Assembly: GCF_006937785.1 (NCBI RefSeq)
Contig: NZ_SJEE01000027.1
Coordinates: 1-64,000 of the forward strand
Origin: Pseudanabaena sp. UWO311
GTDB lineage: Bacteria; Cyanobacteriota; Cyanobacteriia; Pseudanabaenales; Pseudanabaenaceae
Direction of reading: 5' to 3'
DNA length: 64,000 bases
The notes under the pieces were generated by a model. The model made no database searches, had not been told where the DNA came from, and saw only the letters and a list, made by a program, of their open reading frames with translations. Shown here piece by piece: positions 56,101 through 64,000 of the stretch. Each line of letters opens with the position of its first letter. The first letter of the stretch is position 1. The position numbers were made by a program, and so were the translations under genes.

Positions 56101-57542
56101 CTATTGTCCTATGTCATGAAGCTCCGAATGGAGAAAAATTTCTTGTTGCTTACCTAAGTGCAGAAAAGGAACAGGCGATTGATATTGAATCCCTAGGGAA
56201 GTTTTTACGTCAAAAACTGCCATCTTATATGCTGCCTTCTCGTTTTATCGTCTTAGATACATTACCGTTAACCCCAAATGGAAAGGTAGATCGTCGTGCT
56301 TTACTCGAACTAGATGCAGCACAAGAGCAAAACGATGAAGCGATCACTCCTCGTGATGAACTAGAGCAACAACTAGCAAATATATGGCAAAAGCTTTTTG
56401 GTGTTAACGATATAAGTGTTACAGCTAACTTTTTTGAACTAGGTGGGAATTCTCTTCTAACTGTACGTTTAGTTACAGAAATAGAACGGGTTTTTAACTA
56501 CCATTTCCCGCTGTCGTCATTTTTTGAGACAGGAACGATCGCAGGGATTGCAAAATGGATGCGTGAAAAGCCATCTGAGACAATCTCTCTTGATGAAATT
56601 CCTTCTGGTCTTGATTTAGAAGACTATCGAGCTTTTCTAGCTTTGTGTGCGGGTCGTATAGGCAAGCATATCGGAAAACGAGGCTTAATCGTGGAAGTTC
56701 CACCAGCTGAGATGAAATCATCTAAACCTTTTATTTGGATTGGCTACATTGATTTCAGCAAGAATTTAGGACTACATCAACCTGTATATACCATACCTGG
56801 CGGTAGTTGGACACCTTTACGCTCTACCGAAAACTATATTGAGGCGATCGCATCCGTCATAGTTGATGAATTATTGTCAATCCCGCAAGATGAACCTTAT
56901 TTGATTGGGGGTAATTGCTACGAAGGGATAGTTGCGATGGAAGTAGCTCACCAACTACAGAAAAAAGGGAAAGAAGTTGCTTTCTTAGCAGTAGTGGATA
57001 AGCCAGGCCCATCTCAAATTTACGATAAATTGCGTCAAGTCGATCTCAAATTTTGTCAGCTGAAGTTTCATCTTTTACAACTCTTACCATTATCCCTAAT
57101 TAACAAAGCTAAATATATACTTGAGAAGCTTTTTTCGCCTAAAGCTAAGCAAGAAATTCGTAAAATTGAGAGCGAGCGAGACTTTAATCAATTTGCGGAT
57201 GAGGAATTTCCATCAAAGTCGAAGAAACCACTAAATGAATATGATCGAATATTACCACAAGCTTGGGATTCAATTGAAGAAGTATTGAAAAGCCATTGCT
57301 CTAAAGGTTATTCGGGTAGAGTTATACTAACTACGCCTACGAGGTCTGGACTGAGATCGGGTATGACCGAAATAAACTGGACTGATTTTTCATGGCTATT
57401 TCCCTATTATGGATGGGGAAATAGCCTAACAGGAAGGGTCGAACTCTATAAGATTGATTGTGCACATGCTGATGTTGGAATGAAGAAGAATGCTGAGCAG
57501 ATCGGTAGATTAATTTGGCAAGCGTCTGAGGAGTTTCGCTAA
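53181..57542 (+). CDS. Single-module NRPS: docking-C-A-PCP-TE
   Basis: A 1453-residue synthetase. Residues 1-55: TubC-like docking domain (LSQKDIHLWLEGDRLRYRAA). About 65-510: condensation domain with LPLSFGQQRLWYLHQFEP but MHCIICDG where HHxxxDG is expected (H208, C209, D213). About 530-1045: adenylation domain with YTSGSTGQPKGV, NTYGPTETT, YKTGDVARY, NGKVDRRALL; a tentative specificity code is D-A-E-N-I-G-T-V-S-K, substrate not recognised. About 1060-1130: carrier with FFELGGNSLL (Ser1091). About 1180-1453: thioesterase whose nucleophile is Cys (GGNCYEG, C1246), with likely Asp1273 and His1429. It closes the sugar cluster. Confidence 0.92.
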   Translation: MKTLDALLFELSQKDIHLWLEGDRLRYRAAKDAITPELLTEIKNRKAEIVKFLRQATGTNNSQLPPIVKIDRSGALPLSFGQQRLWYLHQFEPESSSNNVPVVVRFNGVLNIPILEKSLQAVARRHEVLRTRFPSVDDQPTQVIEPDVDLTLPVLDLRNLQPEQGDAEALRLATEEARCPFNLAKGPILRVLLIQLSDDEYLLVWNMHCIICDGASSDVFYQDLTTIYTAFIDGKPSPLKELSIQYVDFAHWQRQWLKGEVLESQINYWKQKLEGSLSVIPLPTDHTRPPIVQTYRGDRRARMLPKSLNESLSNLSQKLGGTLFMTLIAAFETLLHRYSQKNDILISFACAGRGEVETEGVVGFFSNTLMQRINFDGNPTFRELFDRVREASLEANTYQDLPFEKLVEELPPELSNSRSPLFQVKFALNPPWSNGRGMASVKLPDLTITSLFGYIYHGKTKYDLILVMREQDEGLGMVFDYNADLFESSTIARMLVHLENILEGIAANPDQRISDLPLLSIPEREKILYKWNENQIPIPDACMHQLFESQVEQSPDAIAIIGEDAQLTYQELNNRANQMAHYLQAKGVGTETLVAICIEKSTQLLVSLLGILKSGGTYIPLDPSYPHERRIDKLKNAQVALILTHSSMADSFSECSAKVVSLDLELDAITQHRYDAPLTFLTAENLAYVIYTSGSTGQPKGVMISHRSMVNHSMAICKIFELSRQDRVLHFSNISFDAAVEEIFPTWLSGGTLVLPTKKLYTSITYFLEEIAQQSITIINLPTAFWHEMVHGISILNKPLPTELRLVIVGGEKVSKSTYQKWRSLVGDFPRWLNTYGPTETTVSATVYEPSGSLHPDAEVPIGRAIANLQTYILDHNLQPSPIGATGELYIGGVGLSRGYLNRPDITAKRFIANPFSKNSKDRLYKTGDVARYLPDGNIEFIGRSDFQIKIRGFRVEPIEIETRLEQYPAIKQAIVLCHEAPNGEKFLVAYLSAEKEQAIDIESLGKFLRQKLPSYMLPSRFIVLDTLPLTPNGKVDRRALLELDAAQEQNDEAITPRDELEQQLANIWQKLFGVNDISVTANFFELGGNSLLTVRLVTEIERVFNYHFPLSSFFETGTIAGIAKWMREKPSETISLDEIPSGLDLEDYRAFLALCAGRIGKHIGKRGLIVEVPPAEMKSSKPFIWIGYIDFSKNLGLHQPVYTIPGGSWTPLRSTENYIEAIASVIVDELLSIPQDEPYLIGGNCYEGIVAMEVAHQLQKKGKEVAFLAVVDKPGPSQIYDKLRQVDLKFCQLKFHLLQLLPLSLINKAKYILEKLFSPKAKQEIRKIESERDFNQFADEEFPSKSKKPLNEYDRILPQAWDSIEEVLKSHCSKGYSGRVILTTPTRSGLRSGMTEINWTDFSWLFPYYGWGNSLTGRVELYKIDCAHADVGMKKNAEQIGRLIWQASEEFR

Positions 57543-57554
57543 AACAAAATCACT

Positions 57555-57574
57555 GGAGAGCTTAAACGCTCTCC
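57555..57574 (+). terminator. Short terminator-type stem after the NRPS
   Basis: GGAGAGC-TTAAAC-GCTCTCC begins 13 bases after the NRPS stop. There is no T run, so it is weak. Confidence 0.45.
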
Positions 57575-57605
57575 CAACAAACTTATTTCTCCAGAGAGAC
57601 ATTTG

Positions 57606-57752
57606 CTATTTATTGATTGCATAGAGACTGAATCGGAACACTGCAAACCATCGACTCATATTATACTCTCCTATTGCCTGTCGATATTCGACACCAACTG
57701 AAGCGCTAAGTTTATCTAACCTTGCTCGATCTATGGATAACGGCGATCGCAT
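57606..57752 (-). pseudogene. Possible gene tail on the minus strand
   Basis: A 48-codon frame (DRARLDKLSASVGVEYRQAI ... RWFAVFRFSLYAINK) reads like the C-terminal strands of a larger, perhaps beta-rich protein; the upstream continuation (NSEDWDAIAVIHR) is in another frame. A frameshifted relic is likely. The rest of 57543-57948 holds only the two hairpins and the era leader. Confidence 0.35.
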
Positions 57753-57853
57753 CCCAGTCTTCTGAGTTATAGCGCCTTAGATGTATCATGGTAATCTCGA
57801 TTATTATGATTTTGCAATAGGTGGTTCTAGGCTGGTGTCTCATCACAATTTTA

Positions 57854-57901
57854 CTAAGGCGTTTTGCAAATGAGTACTCACTCATTTGCAAAACGCCTTA
57901 G
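57854..57901. repeat. 21-bp-stem hairpin upstream of era
   Basis: Perfect arms CTAAGGCGTTTTGCAAATGAG / complement with a TACTCA loop. It sits 48 bases before the era start. Confidence 0.75.
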
Positions 57902-57948
57902 CTACCATCATCACTTAAAATGTTTTAATACAACGATCGCAAATAATC

Positions 57949-58857
57949 ATGATTCCAGAATCGGGCGAAAGCTTTAAGTCAGGCTTTGTAGCATTAGTAG
58001 GACGACCAAATGTCGGTAAGTCCACTTTGCTTAATGCCCTCATTGGTCAAAAAATTGCGATAACTTCGCCCGTTGCCCAAACTACCCGCAATCGTTTACG
58101 GGGAATCTTGACATTACCTGAAGCGCAAATCGTTCTTGTGGATACCCCTGGAATTCACAAACCACACCATTTGCTTGGACAAACGATTGTCAAAAATGCG
58201 ATCGGGGCAATCTCTTCCGTTGATATGACTGTTTTGCTGGTTGATGGTAGCGATCGCATGGGAACTGGAGATCGCTTTGTTGCTGAGACTATCCTACAGA
58301 GCAAAGTTCCTACGATTTTAGGAATCAATAAGATTGATATCCTTAGCGATGATTCTGGAGATACCTTTAGTGGTTATGAGAGTTTTGCCTCAGAGCATGG
58401 TTGGCAAGTGGCTAAATTTTCATCAATCACGGGTGAAGGATTAGAGGCTTTGCAAGCAATGATGTGCGATCGCCTGCCTCTTGGTCCCTATTACTATCCA
58501 CCAGACCTAGTCACCGATCAGCCCGAGCGCTTCATTATGGGCGAGCTAATTCGCGAACAAATTCTTTTGCTTACTCGCGAAGAAATTCCGCATTCTGTTG
58601 CGATTAGTATCGATCAGGTAGACGAGCAGCCTAAAATCACAAGGGTAATGGCGACAATCCATGTAGAACGAGATTCGCAAAAGGGAATTTTGATCGGTAA
58701 GAAGGGGCAAATGCTGAAAGAGATTGGCACGCAGGCAAGACTACAAATGCAGAAGATGATTATGGGTTCAGTGCATTTGGAAATGTTTGTCAAAGTCCAA
58801 CCCAAATGGCGCTCATCTCGCTTCCAATTATCAGATCTCGGCTATCGCGTAGAATAG
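57949..58857 (+). CDS. era: Era GTPase, ribosome assembly
   Basis: A 302-residue essential GTPase that binds 16S rRNA during 30S subunit maturation. G motifs: G1 GRPNVGKST, G2 region ending TTRNRLRGI, G3 DTPGIH, G4 NKID. The C-terminal KH domain has the GXXG loop IGKKGQMLKEIG. Length and motif order are standard. Confidence 0.97.
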   Translation: MIPESGESFKSGFVALVGRPNVGKSTLLNALIGQKIAITSPVAQTTRNRLRGILTLPEAQIVLVDTPGIHKPHHLLGQTIVKNAIGAISSVDMTVLLVDGSDRMGTGDRFVAETILQSKVPTILGINKIDILSDDSGDTFSGYESFASEHGWQVAKFSSITGEGLEALQAMMCDRLPLGPYYYPPDLVTDQPERFIMGELIREQILLLTREEIPHSVAISIDQVDEQPKITRVMATIHVERDSQKGILIGKKGQMLKEIGTQARLQMQKMIMGSVHLEMFVKVQPKWRSSRFQLSDLGYRVE

Positions 58858-58953
58858 AGAACTGAGATAAGCAAATATAAACTGAAAGTGCGATACAATT
58901 AGAAATTGTTTAAACACTTCCGCAAACATAAAATATTTGAATTAGGATTGTAA

Positions 58954-60458
<1,505 letters not shown>

Positions 60459-60612
60459 ATTGTATTTATGAATACATTTGTGGTTGACTGATTTTGTTAG
60501 CTTCCAATATATGCATCTTAACAAATGTAGCTAAACTTAATTAGGTAGCTAACACTTAACTAAATTGTCTAGCTATGGATGTCGAACATATTTTCTTTTA
60601 TGGTGTGAAGGA

Positions 60613-62361
60613 ATGAAAAAAGTCAGTAATCTCTCAGTTCTATTAGGCTTGAGCTTGCTAGCTACAGCTACAGGCGCAAACGCTGAGACGCAAAATCAAG
60701 TTCGAGTTCAGTCTCAATCTACATCTGTTCCAGTAATGCAGTCATCACTGCCTGTAACAGAAGTAAAGATGAACGAATCAGAAACGATTCGTGCTATTAA
60801 CACAGAGTTAAATCGCCCTAAGGAAGTAGCTCAAAACGTCACTTCTGTATCTCAATTGAGTGATGTTAAACCCACAGATTGGGCTTTCACTGCTTTACAA
60901 TCTTTAGTCGAGCGCTACGGCTGTATTGCTGGTTACCCTGACCGTACATTTCGCGGTAAACAAGCAACTAGCCGCTATGAATTTGCTGCTGGTTTGAACG
61001 CTTGTTTAGACAAGATCAACGAAATCATTTCCGCAGGACTAGCCGATAAGGTCAGTAAAGAAGACCTCGCTACCTTGCAAAAGCTTCAAGAAGAGTTTGC
61101 AGCAGAACTAGCGACTCTACGTGGTCGTGTTGATGCATTAGACGCAAAAGTTGAGAAGCTAGAAGCTCAACAGTTCTCTACTACCACCAAGCTTAGTGGT
61201 TTAGCCTTCTTTAACGTCACTGGTGGTTCAGGAAGTAATGTCCTAAAAGACTCTCTAACCCCTGACCCTCTAAACCCAGGAAGAAGCATTCCTACTACAG
61301 GAAATGCTCCCAACGTATCCATGAGTGGATTGGTATGGTTGACTCTAAATACCTCTTTCACAGGTAAGGATCGTTTAACAACTCAACTCGCTGTTGGTAA
61401 TGGCAATTCAGCTTACTCTACTGCCTATGGATCTACTAATTTCTTCAATACCACAGCTACTACATTTACTAATCAAACGGCTGGAGCGGATGCAAACGTT
61501 TTCGTTTTGCGCGAGTTATCCTACCAGTTCCCTGTATTTGATAAAGCAACTTTAATCGTTGGGCCTCGCGTCAACTTCTACAAGTACTTTGATGGGAACA
61601 GATTCATCTACCCTTGGAACACCACTTTTAACTCCATCAACAGCACATTGTTGAGTGATGCTAAGCGCGGTGCGGGTGCAGTATTCATGACTCCTTTGGG
61701 AGATATGTTTGACTTCAAAGTCGGTTATTTGGCTGAAAGCAATGAATTTTTCAGAAATAATTCAGCAGCTTCCCCAACCCAAGGTCTAACTGGTGGTACA
61801 AATAATATAACTGCCGAAATTGGGTTCAAACCAAGTGATGCTTTCAAACTTCGACTGATCTACAGTCATGGCAATATTACTAGAAATCCAGATGGTACTA
61901 TTGGTGGTTCTCCATCAATGCAAGCTACTGCGATCACAGGATTCAACAACGGACAGTCTGATATTTTCGCAGCTAACTTTGATTGGTTGGTAACTAAAGG
62001 ATTTGGTCTGTTTGGTCGTTATGGTTATGGAACCACTAACCTGAACAGAGCTACTGGAGGCTCAGCAAGTATCAATCAGTATACTTTCCAAATTGGAGCT
62101 GCGTTCCCTGACTTGTTCAAAGAAGGTGCTCAGGCGATGGTTTCCTTTGCTGTACCTTACAAGTTTGGCGATAGCAGCAATGTCCTTGTTTCTGGTAGAG
62201 GAAATGATGGTACACAGTACGATCTTGAATTCTCTTATATCTATCCTCTAACCAAGAATATTACTTTGGTTCCCTCTGCTTACTTCATTTTCAATCCTAA
62301 CAACTTCTCCACTAATCCAACCGTGTTTATTGGTAACTTGCAGGCAGTGTTTAGCTTCTAA
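60613..62361 (+). CDS. SLH-OprB iron-uptake porin
   Basis: A 582-residue outer-membrane porin of the type abundant in cyanobacteria (Som/SLH porins, implicated in inorganic ion and iron uptake). The ATG at 60613 gives a signal peptide ending ANAET. An SLH domain follows (about 75-135, LSDVKPTDWAFTALQSLVER), then a coiled-coil region (about 150-185, LQEEFAAELATLRGRVDALD) that spans the periplasm, and an OprB-type beta-barrel to the C-terminus, which ends in Phe (LQAVFSF) as outer-membrane proteins do. It is monocistronic with a strong terminator. Confidence 0.93.
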   Translation: MKKVSNLSVLLGLSLLATATGANAETQNQVRVQSQSTSVPVMQSSLPVTEVKMNESETIRAINTELNRPKEVAQNVTSVSQLSDVKPTDWAFTALQSLVERYGCIAGYPDRTFRGKQATSRYEFAAGLNACLDKINEIISAGLADKVSKEDLATLQKLQEEFAAELATLRGRVDALDAKVEKLEAQQFSTTTKLSGLAFFNVTGGSGSNVLKDSLTPDPLNPGRSIPTTGNAPNVSMSGLVWLTLNTSFTGKDRLTTQLAVGNGNSAYSTAYGSTNFFNTTATTFTNQTAGADANVFVLRELSYQFPVFDKATLIVGPRVNFYKYFDGNRFIYPWNTTFNSINSTLLSDAKRGAGAVFMTPLGDMFDFKVGYLAESNEFFRNNSAASPTQGLTGGTNNITAEIGFKPSDAFKLRLIYSHGNITRNPDGTIGGSPSMQATAITGFNNGQSDIFAANFDWLVTKGFGLFGRYGYGTTNLNRATGGSASINQYTFQIGAAFPDLFKEGAQAMVSFAVPYKFGDSSNVLVSGRGNDGTQYDLEFSYIYPLTKNITLVPSAYFIFNPNNFSTNPTVFIGNLQAVFSF

Positions 62362-62378
62362 TTACGAAGTGTAAGCCT

Positions 62379-62421
62379 CCAAATACGAAAGGGTGTGCTA
62401 TGCGCACCCTTTTGTATTTGG
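62379..62421 (+). terminator. Terminator after the porin gene
   Basis: A 20-base stem with one mismatch (CCAAATACGAAAGGGTGTGC / GCGCACCCTTTTGTATTTGG) 17 bases after the stop. Confidence 0.8.
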
Positions 62422-62557
62422 AAGAGAAATCTAAGTGATGCAAGTAGTTAGTAATACATTTGTTGAAGATAATATTTGCTAGCTTCTAATGCAGTGTAGA
62501 TTTCTTGTATTAGTTTTTTTACTCTCAGTACATTCAATCTTTTCAAGGTGTGAAGGC

Positions 62558-63754
62558 ATGAGTCCAATTTATATTCCACGTCGCAAGTTTATCCGAGGCG
62601 TGATCGCAACAGCAGCTTTTGGTGCAACGTCTCAACTCTGGGTCGGTTGTACAGAGCAGAAACCAACGAGTACAGCAACCACTGGTGCTCCAAGTGCGCC
62701 AGGATCGCCTGCTGCTACCATGCTGAATATTGGGTTTATCTATGTTGGACCAAAAGATGATTTTGGTTATAGTCAAGCTCATTTTGAGGGCGAAACTGCG
62801 ATCGCAAAACTACCTGATGTTAAAACATTCAGTGAAGCTAGCGTTGCAGAAACTGCCGTAGTCCAAGAAACCATGCTTGGTATGATCAACCAAAATGGTG
62901 TTACAGCACTTTTCCCTACATCTTTTGGTTACTTCGATCCTCACATTCTCAAATTAGCGCCAGCTAATCCCAAAGTGCAATTCTTCCATTGCGGTGGCTT
63001 GTACACTGAAGGCAAAACCCCCAAGAATGTCGGTAGTTACTATGGTTACATCGATGAAGCTCAGTATGTTGCAGGTGTAGTTGCAGGGCTATCAACTAAG
63101 TCTGGCAAGTTAGGATTTGTAGCCGCAAAACCAATTCCGCAGGTAGTTCGCAATATTAACAGCTACACCCTTGGTGCTCGTAGCGTTAATCCTAAAGCTA
63201 CAGTTCAGGTTATCTTCACAGGCGATTGGTCAGTTCCAGTCAAAGAAGCTGAAGCCGCTAACAGCATGATTGATCAAGGTGTAGATGTCTTAACCTGTCA
63301 TGTAGACAGTCCAAAAGTTGTCATGGAAACCGCAGAAAAACGGAAAGTATTCTGTACTGGATATCATACTAACCAGTCGTCACTTGCTCCGAATGGATAT
63401 CTAACTGGAGCAGAATGGGATTGGAAGAATGTCTATACCAAGTACGTGGAACTGCTTAAAGCAGGTAAGACTCTTAGTGATGGAGGCATTCCTCATATTT
63501 TGCGCGGTGGTCTCAAGGAAGGATTCTGTAAGGTCTCGCCTTTTGGAAGTGCTGTTAGTGCGGCAACTAAGAAAGAAGCTGAAAAGGTGATGGCTAAGTT
63601 TATGGATGGTAGCATGATTATCTATGCTGGTGAAATGAAGGATAACACTGGCAAAGTTGTAATTGCCAAAGGCAAGGAGTTCAAGCAGACTGAACCTGAT
63701 CTAGAAAAGATGGATTGGTTTGTTGAAGGTGTAATCGGAAACGTTAAAGGCTAA
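62558..63754 (+). CDS. BMP-family ABC substrate-binding lipoprotein (Tat-type signal)
   Basis: A 398-residue solute-binding protein of the basic membrane protein family, which feeds nucleosides or purines to ABC importers. The chosen ATG gives MSPIYIPRRKFIRGV, a twin-arginine motif, followed by a hydrophobic segment and a lipobox WVGC, so it is a folded-export lipoprotein. The BMP fold starts LNIGFIYVGPKDDFGYSQAH; DVLTCHVDSPKVV and NQSSLAPNGYLTGAEWDW are typical. An upstream frame from 62489 would bury the twin-arginine motif and is less likely. The permease gene follows. Confidence 0.92.
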   Translation: MSPIYIPRRKFIRGVIATAAFGATSQLWVGCTEQKPTSTATTGAPSAPGSPAATMLNIGFIYVGPKDDFGYSQAHFEGETAIAKLPDVKTFSEASVAETAVVQETMLGMINQNGVTALFPTSFGYFDPHILKLAPANPKVQFFHCGGLYTEGKTPKNVGSYYGYIDEAQYVAGVVAGLSTKSGKLGFVAAKPIPQVVRNINSYTLGARSVNPKATVQVIFTGDWSVPVKEAEAANSMIDQGVDVLTCHVDSPKVVMETAEKRKVFCTGYHTNQSSLAPNGYLTGAEWDWKNVYTKYVELLKAGKTLSDGGIPHILRGGLKEGFCKVSPFGSAVSAATKKEAEKVMAKFMDGSMIIYAGEMKDNTGKVVIAKGKEFKQTEPDLEKMDWFVEGVIGNVKG

Positions 63755-63761
63755 ATTCAAT

Positions 63762-63802
63762 AAAAAAATTTAAAACTTGCAAAGCAAGTTTTAAATTTTT
63801 TT
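63762..63802 (+). terminator. Hairpin between the BMP and permease genes
   Basis: 19-base perfect arms AAAAAAATTTAAAACTTGC / complement with an AAA loop. Its position inside an operon suggests partial termination that would give more binding protein than permease. Confidence 0.75.
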
Positions 63803-63834
63803 ATTTGTATATCATTCATTTGAGAATCAACTAT

Positions 63835-64000
63835 ATGAATATACGCGATCGCTGGCGTTCAACATCTGAGAATATTCTGCTTCCCATCGGAGCTTTACTT
63901 GCTTCACTAATTGTTTTTGGGATTTTTTGTGCTGTTCAGGGGAAAAATCCGATCGCAATTTATGGAACAATTTATTCATCTGCGTTTGGTAGTAGCTTCT
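63835..64000 (+). CDS. ABC transporter permease, 5' part
   Basis: The first 55 codons of a membrane permease, cut by the window end. After a basic start (MNIRDRWRSTSENILLPIGA) a hydrophobic helix (ALLASLIVFGIFCAVQG) and KNPIAIYGTIYSSAFGSS follow, which is the beginning of BMP-linked (nucleoside, YufP/NupP-like) BPD_transp_2 permeases. It should form the importer with the preceding binding protein. Confidence 0.85.
   Translation, partial: MNIRDRWRSTSENILLPIGALLASLIVFGIFCAVQGKNPIAIYGTIYSSAFGSSF

Noticed and set aside
57543-57948. tRNA or small RNA gene before era
   Set aside because: I could not fold a cloverleaf; the only structures are two simple hairpins and a relic frame.

Overview
This window reads as chromosomal DNA of a cyanobacterium. 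It carries the end of a photosystem II D1 gene (psbA), the cytochrome b6f subunit gene petM, a Rubisco assembly factor (raf1), the phylloquinone gene menB, a plastoquinone-type ubiD, ictB, an SLH porin, and very many copies of the HIP1 octamer GCGATCGC. The gene set and the moderately AT-rich, hairpin-laden intergenic DNA fit a filamentous Pseudanabaena-like lineage, but the genus is inference. No rRNA, tRNA or CRISPR array was recognised.

Region 1 (1-20.8 kb) is mostly housekeeping: psbA end, an SLH protein, ribBA, a Nif11-type small protein bracketed by two copies of a 166-bp mobile repeat, menB, a gene apparently split by a frameshift in a G run, petM, the CIRCE-controlled groS-groL operon, an O-antigen-ligase-like protein, a coiled-coil protein, tldD with a translationally coupled sensor kinase, acnB, an FTR1 iron permease and larB.

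Region 2 (20.9-31.6 kb) mixes accessory and core genes. An AT-rich AAA ATPase plus PIN-like nuclease pair looks like an acquired defence or toxin module. A DUF6883/DUF4926-like pair has both genes broken: one by a 150-bp element with a clean 5-bp target duplication, the other by a stop codon. Then come carA, a TPR lipoprotein, raf1, ubiD, a TPR protein and ictB.

Region 3 (31.9-42.7 kb) holds a UvrD-like helicase divergent from an Fe-S photolyase, and a 1693-residue kinase-ATPase-GAF-GGDEF signalling protein. That gene is flanked by the photolyase 3' end and a second, truncated, nearly identical copy of it, next to transposase debris.

Region 4 (42.7-57.5 kb) is the most interesting: a co-directional cluster of a membrane GT2, a sugar aminotransferase, an oxidoreductase, a hexapeptide acyltransferase, an FAD oxidoreductase, a GT-C-like membrane protein, a NodB-type deacetylase, a methyltransferase and an SMR transporter, ending in a one-module NRPS (docking-C-A-PCP-TE). 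The parts list parallels lipid A aminoarabinose (Arn) pathways with an NRPS attached. The NRPS has an altered condensation motif (HC instead of HH), a Cys thioesterase nucleophile, and follows the decayed carrier-protein tail of a lost upstream NRPS.

Region 5 (57.9-64 kb) has era, tgt (apparently with a CTG start), a LapA-like protein, an SLH/OprB porin, and a Tat-type BMP lipoprotein followed by an ABC permease that runs off the end.

Throughout, intergenic spaces contain long near-perfect hairpins. Many share a GCGC-GAA-GCGC tip while their stems differ from locus to locus; several sit at gene 3' ends and probably terminate transcription.
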